Assembly (NCBI RefSeq): GCF_001649575.2
Contig: NC_051449.1
Span: forward strand, 19,961,590-20,025,589
DNA length: 64,000 bases
Source: Kryptolebias marmoratus
Lineage: Eukaryota; Chordata; Actinopteri; Cyprinodontiformes; Rivulidae
Direction: 5' to 3'
The notes beneath the pieces were generated by a model. That model did not search any database and was not told where the DNA came from. It worked only from the letters and a program-made list of their open reading frames with translations. Positions 24,501-45,378 of this stretch are shown here, piece by piece (the first letter of the stretch is position 1; every line of letters starts with the position of its first letter). The translations under genes were made by a program, and so were the position numbers.

Positions 24501-25885
24501 CATGTCCCTGAGGTACAGCTGTGTTGTCAGTTCTTAATAACACAACTAATGTAGATTTCTCTGACAGGTCGTTCACCTTTCAAGGCGACTCCTTCAATCG
24601 CCGGCAAACGGTTTAACCTGAGCCGCTCGTCATCGCTTTTAGCCGGATCATATTCCGGCTGGCTAAAAAGGACTGGACTCACCCAACCTGACGGTTATTG
24701 TTAAATCAACATTTTTATTTTTTTATTTTCAATCACAATCAGTAAGGAGGAGACTCACATTCTGAATAAGAAAAGGAAAATGTATCGTTTTGAAGAGCAG
24801 AAAATGTTTGTTTTTAACATATGTATGTATACTGATATGTCTTCTTGAATACAAGTCAAATAAATACACATCTATATTTAGTCAACTTATTCTATTTAAT
24901 TGCAGTTGTTAACTTGGAAATCCTGGCTAACAATAAAGCATATTATTAAAGAACAAAAGACTTCTGGAAGGATATCCATACAATGTATTAGAAATCAACA
25001 TCCTACTTTCATTCAATCTGGCTTCCAAAGTTTTAGATTTTGACGTAATGTTTCTGTCTCCTCAATAAACTTCATTCACCAAAGAATTACAGTTCATTTC
25101 ATTCTGATGAAGGAGAGATCTTGCCGTCTTTGGCCCTCCACAAGTCTGGCTGATAAACTCTGGATGTTTTCCTCCTGATAGATGTCAGGTTCACTTTGGG
25201 AGGGGAGACCAGATGTTTGTGGTTGAGCTGGATGGGCTGCGTTTGCACCGTTTTGTTTTCACATTCAAATGTTTTGGTTTAATCACATAAATAAATGAAT
25301 AGAATATGTAGGAAGAACTCAGAGTACAGTAAAATATGAGGCTCTTCGTGGTGAGAGAGAAAAGAAATCGGGCGAACGACACTCTTTGTAATTTTCTGGA
25401 GCTCTGATTTGAAATGGCGTGTTTCGGTTTGCGAGGCTGTTTGTGAGTTTGCTCATTCATGCTGACACGCTGTCAGTCATCCTCAAACCCCCCACACACA
25501 TTTTTAATTTCAGGTTATTATTCGCTGAGGAGGTTTTCCAATTATTTAAGGAGTAGGCATGACTCAATGGTTTGAGGCTTAACGCTAGAGAGGCTGTGTT
25601 GTTTGCTGTGAGCACAGGTTGAATGAAATATTCTGTTTCAGGTAGGAAACTTTGTGCCACTTTCTTAACCATCTTAAATCCACCTCTTAGCGGTCTTCAG
25701 GAACAAAGCACAGTTTAGTAGAAATTGCAGGAATCTTGATTTTAGGAGAAGGGTGACTGGAACAGTGGACCAGATCTTCACCCTTGCAAAGTTGCTAAGG
25801 GGGTCATGGGAGTTCGATTCTCCAGTCCACGTGTGATTTGTGGATCTGGGGAAGGCTTATGACGGGCTCTCCTGCTTGGCACAGA
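24501..25885. other. Intergenic, no gene seen
   Basis: The GC-rich shoulder of the leprot promoter fades by about 24700. AT-rich sequence without a supported gene follows. Confidence 0.45.
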
Positions 25886-25889
25886 GCAG

Positions 25890-26830
25890 TTTCTCTGCCG
25901 GGGGCTGTGACTCTGATCTTGTTTGTGGTGTTCAGACAGGATCTCAAGGCTCAGTTATGGAGAGGAGGGTGCCTCGATTGAATACCTTATAGCAGAGGTC
26001 CCCATCCCTGGTCCTCATAGTCCACTGTCCTGCATGTTTTAGATGTTTCCCTGCTCTAACATACCTGATTCATAGAATTGAATTAATTGAAGCAGGATAA
26101 CAGCTAAAACATTCAGGACAGTGGGGCACAAAGACCAGGATTAGAGGCATCTGCCTTATAGGGTCTCATCTCTGCCTTTTTGCTGATGATGTGGTCCTGT
26201 TGGTGTCTTCAGAGTGTGGTGGGGTGGTTCGCAGCAACGGGATGACGGTCAGCTTTGAATCTACTGGTCTCAACCGGGAAAATGTGGACTGCTCCCACTG
26301 CGTCCAGGTGAGTCTTTGCCTCAAGAAGAGAAATTTAAATATCTGAGAGTCCTGTTCACGAGTGATGGTTGGCTGGAGTGGGAGAAACTGACCGATCAGG
26401 ACTCAGGTCGTAGTAAAGGGTGTGGTTTGGTTTGTTGTAGTAAAGAAGAAGCTGAGCTGAAAGGCAAAGTTCACAATTTACTGGTTCATCTCCATTTCAA
26501 ACCTCATTTCTAGTCATGAGGTGCGTGTCATGACCAAATAACACATGATCCTGGATACAAGTGTCTGAAGTGAATTTCCTCTACTGAGCTCGGCTTTAAA
26601 GATAAGGTGAGGAGCTCCATCAGTCAAGGGGAGTTCAAAGTAGAGCACCTGATCCCTCACGCTGAAAGGAGTCAGCTGAGGGGGTTTGGTTTGAGTGCTT
26701 TCGTCTGGAGGCACCTTCCAGTGGGAAGAGAACCCAGGGCAGACCCAGAACATGATGGAGGGATTATATATCCTCTGTGGCCTGGAAAAGGAGGAGCTGG
26801 AAGGTAGCACTGGGAAGAGACATGTCTGAG
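25890..26830 (+). mobile_element. Decayed non-LTR retrotransposon RT fragment
   Basis: In shifting frames it reads a block like LISAFLLMMWSCW (the SLLFADDVVLL region), then EEKFKYLRVLFTSDG and HAERSQLRGFGLS. This is the order found in a very common teleost LINE (ADDVVL, EFKYLGVLF, ERSQLRWFGH). Several frameshifts and an internal deletion are present. A hAT-type MITE has inserted in it (25993-26153). Confidence 0.7.
25993..26153. mobile_element. hAT-type foldback MITE nested in LINE
   Basis: 161 bp, nearly palindromic, flanked by a perfect 8-bp target-site duplication CCTTATAG (25985-25992 and 26154-26161). Termini are CAGAGGTCCCC... and ...AGGCATCTG. The inner arms share 'catgttttagatgtttccct' with the copies at 37356-37548 and 51262-51480. 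Confidence 0.85.
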
Positions 26831-27174
26831 TTTCACAAGAACAAAACAGAACATGTATGTATGGACAGATTCTAGGCATGCAATGTCACCTTGCAAAACA
26901 AATTTAAAACAGACATCAGGCTTAAAGATGGTTAAAAAAAGTAAAATAAAACTTCTCTTAAAAAAAAATACAAACATGTCATTATCTGTGACTGTTTGGA
27001 TGGTTTTGTCTCTGACTCATTCCTGAACACATAACAAAAGGAAAACTGCATAAATTAAAAGGCGTGCTCAAAGATGCACGAGGAACAACACACAGGTGAG
27101 CCAAAACTAAAGCGCTTTTTATTGAGTTGCAGATTTGATCTTTTTTTAATTCAGCCACGTTCACCCCGTTGCAT

Positions 27175-27180
27175 TTTATT
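27175..27180 (-). terminator. Likely poly(A) signal of the phosphoglucomutase gene
   Basis: AATAAA on the minus strand about 110 bases after the stop codon. A second AATAAA lies at 27118-27123. Either could be used. Confidence 0.5.
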
Positions 27181-27288
27181 CTTGCAGCCACACTTAGATC
27201 TGCTGCTCAGTTGATACAAAAAAATAAAGACAGAATAACAAAAAGATGCATGACTCGAAAGACGATGAGCTCAGAAGAAAGGAGGGCC

Positions 27289-37141
<9,853 letters not shown>

Positions 37142-40100
37142 TCAGCGGGAGGCACGGGACTCAGAGGAAGCTGATGTTGGGAAGGTGATGGAGATCTGGG
37201 TGAACCTGAGGGAAAATACTTTCTGTCCTGACCTCCACTGGATCCCTCTCCTTCTCTGTGAGCGCCTCGTGTTGAAATACCTCCCATTAGGGTTGAAGTC
37301 TCCACAGGGATTGAACCACCATCCACCTAAAAATCGCATAGACGAGATGTTAAGCCTGTGGTGTCCAATCCTGGTCCTGGAGGGCTGCTGTCCTGCAGGT
37401 TTTAGGTGTTTCTCTGCTTTGACACACCTGATTTGAATGACTGAGTGATTATCAGGCTTCTGCAGAACCTGAAGACCTACTGAAGAGCAGAGAAACATCT
37501 AAAACATGCAGGATAGAGGCCCTCCAGGACCAGGATTGGACCCCACTGTGTTAAGTAGTGCAGCTGTCATAATCCAAGTACTCATTAAGCCTGTAAGTTT
37601 GTCAGATGGTGTTTAAAATCTACGTAACACAGGATGATAATCATAACACGCTAGCACAGTGCTATTCCTGCTAATAACATGATATTATGGTTGGATGATG
37701 GCTGCAGTTTTGGAAAACCTACCACAGTGTGAAGGTAATCATGAACACTACCATGCTCTTAGTACTCACTAAATAGGTTTTTCCTATATTATATACTCAA
37801 CATCCCAAAGACTCTCTCCTGTGTCCTCATGACAATCTGTATGTCAGCAGCACGTTTCTGCAATGATAATACTAAGGAGATCATACCATGCTACCACAAT
37901 GCTACAGGTAACATGTCTGCTCTAGGTCATAACTTTGTCTCAGTCTGTGGAATTTATTCCACATCTACAGTATATATATCTATATATATCAGCAGCATGA
38001 GAGGATGCAGGTGAAGGAGTTTTCTGAGCAGAGACTTGACCACATCTACTGTTCTCCCCTCCTCATGCAGCAGAACTAACTATGATGAGAACAAGTGCTT
38101 CTTGCTTCATGTCCAATAGGCGAATGAAGCACCGCTGAGTGTAGCGTGATATTTAATGGCAGGTGCAGAGCATAGGTTGGTCAAAGAAACCCCGTGGTGA
38201 GAGTGTGGTGTGATCCTATTGAGAAAGGTAGCACCCAATGCACGCAGCAACCCAGGCATGAGGCTAGCTTGGCTCTGCTTTAAATCCCTTTAAACCAGCA
38301 CACATAATCAAGAGCCCACTGCATTTTTAAAACCAATCTGAAGACCTCACAAAGACCACCATCTTGTTGATTTTTTACTCTATAAAGAGATCGTCCTTGA
38401 GTCTGAAGAAGGCCTTAATCATGGCTCCTGCATGTCCATCTGTAATACCTGATTTCTGCTGGGCACACTTGGTTTCTTGCTGGTGGCTGCTGTATCTGTC
38501 TCTGGTGGAAAACCCCACACCTGTGTGGTTGCTCATGGGGTCGGTCAGATTTCCAGACAGATGCGTAAGATGAATGGTATAGTTGCTCTCCGGGCCATCA
38601 AGGTGAAATCTATACTGGGCAAAGCGTTTGTTCTGTTTCCAGTCTTCCAGTTGGATTTGAAGGATGGCGTCCCCCCGAGAGGCCAGAGAGTGGATTTTCC
38701 TGAGTCCGAACCAAAACCCCGCTGGGTGAGAGATAAAACACACTGATGAGAGCTCAGGACGACGTGATGCAGACCTGCTGCTGTTGTACAAGCTTCATTT
38801 TTCACCTTTCAAGAGATAATTTTACATAGAACAGAGTCTCTCACTTTGCAAGTTTCCAAATCCATTTTCATACTTCTCCCAGGGTTGATCAAAAGTCAGA
38901 GAGCCCTCAGTCCTTCGCTGAATTACTGTAGCACCAGGCTCTAAGAAAGAAAAACCCCAGCTTCAAAATTCACACAAGACGTTGAGCATTATGCACAATA
39001 TTAATTATTACATTTCGTTTTAAGTCATAGTTTTACCTCTCCTCCTAATTTAGTGACTGTAAATCAGTTCGTTATTTAAGAGTGCAGTTTATTTCCTGAA
39101 GCATGACGTACCTCTGCTCATGTCACAAAAGGCCATGAAGCGCTCTGATCCGTTGGGCTGGACGGCGTAGACGTCGCTCGCTCGTTCCCCTCTGAGGAAC
39201 AGCTCGCTGCAGTCTGATGCAAGCTCTGATGGAAAAGCAAACTGAACTGAGCAAAGCACAAAACGATGGCCAATAGATTCAGCAGAAGGGGTTATCCTCA
39301 AATGGTTAAGTGTCATAGTGGAGCACTTAGATAAAATCCTTTTTTAAATAACTGATTCGAAAAGGTTTGAGAATAAAACTCTGAGAAAAATTTGTTCTAA
39401 ACGTGTACAAAAGATTTCCTGTAAGCAGCTCTGACACAATAAGTAGTGGGTTGTAAATGTATTCAGCCCCTTAGCATATTTTTTTTGTTTCACAATGCCT
39501 TACAACTTGCAAATTAAAAGATAATATTGCATTGCCACTTAAGGATGTAAAGTATTTTTATTATTTAGCATTTTTATTGATAAACAAACAAATTTAAAAT
39601 AAGATTTCCGCCCCCCACATCTTCATTCTTCATGACCAAAACTGCTGCAGCTCCAGGTTGGATGGTGCTGCTTGTGTCTCAGCTGGACTGAGGTCTGGGC
39701 TTTGACTGGACTAATCCAGGACATTTAACTGGTTCTCCTCAAACCAGTGGAGCGATGTTGAAGCATCGCTCCACTGGTTTGTGTTTAAGGTGCTGCTGGA
39801 AGGTGGACCTCTGTCCCAGTTTCAAATCCCTGTTTCCTTCAACTCTGACCAGTTTCCCAGTCCCTGCTGATGAAAAGCATTCCCACAGCATGATGGTGCC
39901 ACCACCATGCTTTACTGGAGGGATGGTGCTCTCAGCACGATGAGAGGCGTTACACATCAGAACGGGTGGGTATATACTGAGATTATTTGACACTTAGTTT
40001 GCCCTCAAGTGGATCTTCTTTAAATTATACCCTGTATGTGGCTTCTGAAGGTAATGGTGGGGGCTTCAAAAGAGTGAGTGAATACACTTCTTTTTCCAGA

Positions 40101-43100
40101 TTTTTCCTATTTAACTTCATTAATCTGGAGTATTTTGTGTTGGTCTATTACTTATAATCAAACTGAAAATCTATTTACATTCCAGGTTGTGAGGAAATAA
40201 AACATAAAAATTACTAAGGGGGATGGATACCTTTGCAACATTTGTACCTAATGATTTTATACTGAGAAATCTTTCTGTAAAAGTCAATTTACAGAGAGAG
40301 TTAAAGTTTTTTCTGCTGTATCTGTCCGTCCGTCCGTCCATCCATCCATCCATCCATCCGTCCGTCCGTCCGTCCGTCCGTCCGTCCGTCCGTCCGTCCG
40401 TCCGTCCGTCCGTCCGTCCGTCCGTCCGTCCATCCATCCATCCATCCATCCATCCATCCATCTTCATCCTGTTATTAGTAGCATATTTGGTTTTTGGAAT
40501 ATTGCTAAATGCACAAAGTAGAATATCTTAAAATACAGTGACAATATATACAGACATATCTGTTTCTAATTCCTTATTATCTTGTAATTTTACATGAAAA
40601 AAAAAACTTTTTGTCCATTAATGAGCTGTAAGAAAACCAAAGAAGCGTGGTGCTTTGCTGGCTGTAAATTTGCAGTAAAGCATCTTCAGGAGTATGCCGC
40701 ATTTTGCTTTCTAAAGCCATTTACTGCTTCTCCTCCTTATGTTTTGTTCTCCATCTTACTGATGCTTGTGATGCTGCTGGAGCCTGAGGTCAGAAAGGGA
40801 GGGAGTGTTGGTGCTTCCGAGTTTGAGCTCTCTGGCGTCTTGTCAGAAGTCTCTTGAGCTCGCACGCTGGCCGTAAGCTGTGGAAAATATTTTTACAGAA
40901 ACACTTTAGTTAGGGGGTATTATCTGCACACCCACTCTGTGTATTTAAGAATGTGAAGTGTGGATTGTTTTTTTTTTATGGAATATGGAAAAAGAAAGTT
41001 TTCAAAGTATATTTTCAGTTCTAACAATAAACCTTAGATCAGATGTACAATATTTGTTTTGAAAATGGGGACATGGCTCAACACTACACACTTAAAAACC
41101 AGTGAGGAAAGAAGTGAAAATAGCTAGAGTGAACTATAAGGAGAGGGAGGAAAACATGTTCAGGTCCAGTAACTCCTGACCGGCTTGGGAGGGGGTTAAG
41201 TCCATGATGGGAATGCAGACTAAAAGAACTCAGATTACTCTTAGTTCTTTATCTGCATTGGAGTTGTAAAATTATTTTAATTTATTTTATACACATTAAC
41301 ACTAATAATTTTACTGAGGAGCTTTCTGGTTTTAAAAATGCACCTTTAGGTATTATAAAGCATCATTTTTCAGAAAACCAAAAAGAAGAAAGGTCCAGGT
41401 ACTGATAGAAAACAACAACTGTGCTCTGCAGCTGGCAGACATCTTTTGTTTTCTTTTTAACATGTCTCTCTAGACTTATAGGGTCCCTCGGCTTTATAAA
41501 ACCTCATTTGTCATTGTTCGGATTCAAAAAAAGCAAGACCGCTCAGTCACTGAATGACTCTAGATCTATTACCTCTTTTGAAAAGCTTGTTAAGGAGGTC
41601 GTTTTGTCTGAAGGTAAAAACTATTTGTACCCACGTCAGTTTGCTTATCTGTCATGNNNNNNNNNNNNNNNNNNNNNNGGGGGTGGGGGGGGTGGAGGAT
41701 GCAACAGAACTCTTTTAAATATGATTTAAGACACCTAGAAGGTAAAAACAAACAACCTTTGTGTGATTGCTTTTTATCGACTTCTCATCTGCTTTTAACT
41801 GCATTCAACCCCATATTTTAACAGAGGAACTACGGTACTGTTATGGTCTTGACTCTGCCTTCATATATTGGCTTGTGGACTTTTTAACTCTTGGGTCCCA
41901 GCCGGTGAGGGTCAACAAGGTTCTCTCTGATGTCCATTTGTCCTCTACTGGCTCTCCTCTGGGCTGTGTTCTTTACCCCTTTTATTTCTTTTATATACTC
42001 ACAATAGTTGCAGCCAGTATCCACAGCATCACATTTTTCTTAAAGATAAATATCTCAAAGACAAAGGAGATGGTCACTAATTTTAGAAAAGACTCCTCAG
42101 CTGTCTTTCCTGTGACTAATAACGGTGAAGATGTTGCACCAATATAAATACCTGGGAGCTGTTCTTGATGACAGGCTGACCTTTGACCTGCATGTGGACT
42201 CATCAGAGAATGTATTTCTATTGGAAGCTCTGTGGTTTTAAAGTGGATTCCTCTTTTAAAAGAATGTTTTACTGAGTCCTTTTTCACTTTTAACTTCACC
42301 TGCTGGTTTGGACTTTGAACGTGGAAGAAGAGGAACAAACTCTTGGGGACTGTCAGGATGTGGAGAAAATTGCTGGCACAGCCCCACAGAACCTCACCGA
42401 CCCACTCAAGGAGAAGTTAGTGAAAAAGGCCAGACCGATCCTGATCACCCACTCCTCTGTGGGTTCAGGTTGCTCCCCGTCCGGACGCAGGTAGCTGTTG
42501 CCAAGTTGCAGGAATAACAGACTGAAAACTTGACTGGTCCCTGCAACAATCAGGCTTCTTCACGAGCAGTTGTGGTTTTAGATTTTTAGTATGTTGTCTT
42601 GCCATATATGAATGAGTTTTTAAATGTGTTTTTGACTACTGGCTATAAAACAAATTGCCCCTCGGGGATAATAAAAAGTCTTCAACCTTGAACTCATTAA
42701 AAGACAGCTCCTCCAGGAATTTGGCTCCCTACAAACATTTCAAAATTGTACGGCACCAAATTTATTTATATAAAATTTAAATAATATTAAATAATATTAA
42801 ATTTATTTAAATCACATAACTTTATTAAAATATCTTTCTATAAACGCAGACAGAGCAACACCATTTTCCCACAGAATAACTTGAACACGGGTAAGACAAT
42901 CTCGGGAAATATAGGAAAAAAGGCGTTTTGCCCAGCAGCAAACTGAAAACATTTTTGAGTGAATAAGTTTAAGTTAGAAAAAAATGCTAGAAGTTTTCAA
43001 AAGGAATGGGCTCGTGTTTTTCATTTTCTAAATAAGAAAAACCCTGCAGCTTTGGGAATGTTGGAGATACTCACTTTTTTCTCCAGAGTCTTGATCTTTA

Positions 43101-45278
43101 GCTTCTGCTGGTCGAGCTGCTCACTTTGTTCGGCCACAGCTTTCAGCAGCTCTGAGATGCTCTGCTCCTGGCTCTTGATCACATCCTGCTCAGGGTAAAA
43201 ATTGGAATCGGGCGTACCATTAAAACTACAGTTCAATACTCTGGATATGCATGGCAGTAAAAATACACTGGGAGACCAAATGCAAACGGATAAAGTAATA
43301 ACTGGTAGCACATCTAACTTTAGCTTTTGAAGCTGACCCAATTCAAGATGGCCGCCACAGCTAATCCACTTTAGCGAACATGAAGTGGGTATAATACAGC
43401 CAGTTTTACAGATGTTGAGCTAAAATGTGGTGTGGGAGTAGCTGAGATTCATCCCCATTACATACTCTGAGCGCTGACTACGGAACCATTGAAGTGCTTT
43501 TAGTAATTTGTTTTCTTTCTGTAAGCACAACATGAGCAAACATAATGATTATTTGTGCTCACAACAATATAATATGTGCACACTAGCTAATATTTTATGA
43601 ACTTTTGTTATTATCTTATATACAAATTCTGTCAAAAAAACAGGGCTTTTGCTTTTGAAGTTGTGCATATTATATATTTTCTTGTTAAAAACTACGTAAA
43701 TCCTTCCATTTGTCTGTCCGTCCGGTCCTCCATCCAGCTACCCCTGGATGACTGTGCTCCTCACCTTATCTCTGCGACTGAGCCCAGCCACCCTATGGAG
43801 TGAGCTGAGGGATGAGGGAGCAGAAGGGTGTCTTGAGGATGGGGAAATTAACAGAAAAAATGTGTTTGGTTGAATACTAAGCGAAAACCAGCATTATAAT
43901 TGCCTTCACAATGAAGGGCGTTTTCCAGATTTGCTGTTCTAATAGGTTGTGAAGGTGCGGTGATTTGGTTTTTCTATGGGTTTTGTTTGTTTTATTTTTA
44001 TTTGGTTTGGGTTTTTGTTTTGTTTCTATTCTGTTGTATTTGCTTTTTGTTTTGTCTCATGTTCATGTTTCATTTCACCCTTCCCCAGTCACTCACTTGC
44101 CTGTTAACCACGCCCATCTACACCTGTCCCGACTCTGTAATCACTCCACCTGTTCCCACTCACCTCGTTATCCTCAGTACTCAAATACCCGGTCATTTCT
44201 CCCACTAGTCGCTCGTTCATTGTCTGTGTTAGTCGTCTGTTGCTTGTCGTTGGTCGTTGGTTGTTAGTTGTTTTTTGTTTTTTGCAGTCTTGTCCCGATT
44301 CTTTTCTTTTCGATTCTGTTCTGTTTTTCCTTTCGTTTTTGCTGCCTCGTCAGCTTTTTGTTTTCGTTTGGGTTCTTAGTTTAATAAATTAGTTTTTTTA
44401 TTTATAACTATGAGTCTGCGTTCTGGGTTCGCCTCTGTCTCCACGGTTCCTGACAGAAGGTTATGAAGAGCGTAGTGTGGTTATTGTCTAGTGAGAAGGC
44501 GGCTTAACAGCAATGTCAGTTCCCATCTAATTTTTCAGTTAAAATACAACAATATCAATTAACACCGTATGTTGCAACAATTTGCAACACAAGCCATTTG
44601 CTTGCACACAAAACAGTCATGTTGTGTTGATAGATTTATACAGAAAATGAAAATGCAGACATTGCTTTTTAAAAATACTTTTCCTTTTCTTCATTCTTCA
44701 AACTAATTTGAGTTAATATGTTCAGATTTTACTGTTGCATGATTTGAATGACTTTTTTCCCCCAGCCTGTTGGGGTCACTCACCCTGAGGCTGCTGATCT
44801 CGGCTAGCGGCAGGCCCAGCGTCAGACGGCTCACTTTCTCCTCCAGGCCGTCCACCTTGTTCTGCAGCCGGCTCTTCTCCTGCAGGAGGCTCTCCATCTT
44901 GGAGCTGATGCTGCCAGACAGGTCCTTGACCACTTCATTGTCGGCCCTCAGTATCACGGTGGTCTTCTTCAGCTCCTCTTCGTCCTCCTTGAGTTCTCCG
45001 GCCAGCGCCGACAGCCGGTAGAAGGAGCGGTCGAAGATGTTGAGCTTCTGGAAGATGGAGTTCATCTGCCCCTTTGTCTTCTGCGCAAACTCCCTCATGC
45101 TCTGACCCAGCTGGAGGAGGTTGTTCGCCAGGAGACGCACGTCGTCCAGAGGAGCAAAGCGGGGCCAGGTTTCAGTTGGGGGTTCGGGGTGCAGGGTCGG
45201 GGACTCCTCCTTGTCACAGAGGACAGGGACACAGAGAACAACAAGGGACAACACTAAAGGAACCAAAGTGATTCTCAT
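37142..45278 (-). CDS. angptl3: Angiopoietin-like 3
   Basis: Secreted liver protein. In mammals it inhibits lipoprotein lipase and endothelial lipase. Seven exons on the minus strand: 45278-44784, 43185-43075, 40877-40760, 39225-39112, 38940-38845, 38721-38449 and 37326-37142. All phases match, giving 463 aa against 460 in human. Residues 1-21 are a signal peptide. Residues 42-80 hold the lipase-inhibitory block ([26 protein letters not shown]). A coiled coil reaches about residue 202, followed by a 40-residue linker and a fibrinogen-like domain. The two Cys pairs are conserved (DCSELF/AFCDMS and ETKC/FNPCGD). The linker (exon 3) has no RXXR site, unlike human RAPR. The only ATG near the front is at 45278. 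Exon 3 boundaries are the least certain. Confidence 0.93.
37356..37548. mobile_element. hAT-type foldback MITE beside angptl3 exon 7
   Basis: 193 bp, flanked by an 8-bp duplication TGTTAAGC/TGTTAAGT (7 of 8 identical; 37348-37355 and 37549-37556). Ends read CTGTGGTGTCC... and ...GGACCCCACTG, and the arms are nearly palindromic. It lies in angptl3 intron 6, only 28 bases from the exon 7 acceptor. Confidence 0.85.
37610..38360 (+). repeat. Dispersed repeat family D, intronic copy
   Basis: In angptl3 intron 6, ending close to exon 6. Blocks such as 'ggctgcagttttggaaaacc', 'cacagtgtgaaggtaatcat' and 'gctcttagtactcactaaat' recur at 58560-58650 and partly at 62085-62130. Confidence 0.6.
39445..40235 (-). 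mobile_element. Second Tc1/mariner relic
   Basis: The ends form an imperfect inverted repeat: 'ttgtaaatgtattcagcccc' at the left, 'ttactaagggggatggata' then 'cctttgcaac' at the right. On the minus strand it keeps a transposase block [20 protein letters not shown] followed by KLVRVEGN. About half the gene is deleted and stops are present. It lies in angptl3 intron 3. Confidence 0.75.
39741..39780. repeat. Perfect 17-bp hairpin
   Basis: Arms AAACCAGTGGAGCGATG and CATCGCTCCACTGGTTT, separated by the 6-base loop TTGAAG, inside the Tc1 relic. Related Tc1 copies, as I recall them, carry only the left arm here, so the right arm is probably an inverted duplication. Confidence 0.85.
40324..40462. repeat. 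Compound (CCGT)n/(CCAT)n microsatellite
   Basis: About 139 bases of tetranucleotides: CCGT, then CCAT, a long CCGT run, and CCAT again. The poly-(RPSV)/(DGRT) open frames over it are artefacts. It lies in angptl3 intron 3. Confidence 0.95.
41470..42690 (+). mobile_element. Decayed Rex/L2-type LINE with an assembly gap
   Basis: Plus-strand frames read a damaged '[19 protein letters not shown]' block, then after an N gap (41657-41678) [28 protein letters not shown] and [11 protein letters not shown] 3' tail follows with 'cccctcggggataataaaaa'. This matches the order and tail of Rex1/L2-like fish LINEs. The YADD box region is deleted. It is inside angptl3 intron 2, antisense to the gene. Confidence 0.75.
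43260..43480 (+). repeat. Dispersed repeat with YY1-like motif, copy 3
   Basis: Upstream of angptl3 exon 2, in intron 1. Contains CAAGATGGCCGCCAC (43344-43358) and 'tgtggtgtgggagtagctga', aligned with the copies at 28440 and 30655. Confidence 0.7.
43956..44455 (+). mobile_element. Solo LTR, 500 bp
   Basis: Bounded by TG...CA and flanked by a perfect 5-bp direct duplication GAAGG (43951-43955 and 44456-44460). A poly(A) signal AATAAA lies at 44383-44388 near the 3' end, as in an LTR R region. No internal gag/pol is next to it, so it arose by LTR-LTR recombination. It lies in angptl3 intron 1, antisense to the gene. Superfamily undetermined. Confidence 0.8.
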
Positions 45279-45346
45279 GTTGCCGTCCAAGCTGTTTGGA
45301 TTCCAGCTGACTGAGCAGAAAGAGCAGCTGGGTGAAGACCCACTGC

Positions 45347-45377
45347 TTTATCCTCTGGATTCAGGTCAATGATTAAC
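45347..45377 (-). promoter_or_regulatory. angptl3 core promoter: HNF1-like site and TATA-like box
   Basis: On the minus strand GTTAATCATTGAC (45377-45365) differs from the HNF1 consensus GTTAATNATTAAC at one position. It is followed 12 bases later by GATAAA (45352-45347), a TATA-like box about 70 bases before the ATG. Human ANGPTL3 is reported to be HNF1-dependent in liver, so this layout fits conserved liver expression. A short 5' UTR of about 40 nt would follow. Confidence 0.65.
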
Positions 45378-45378
45378 C

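Noticed and set aside
40324..40462. CRISPR-like regular repeat
   Set aside because: It is a simple tetranucleotide repeat with no spacers, in a vertebrate genome.
40171..40531. Open frames with RPSV or DGRT repeats
   Set aside because: Translation of the tetranucleotide microsatellite.
45279..45290. Upstream start for angptl3 at 45290
   Set aside because: That codon is TTG. The first ATG is 45278, and it gives a good signal peptide.
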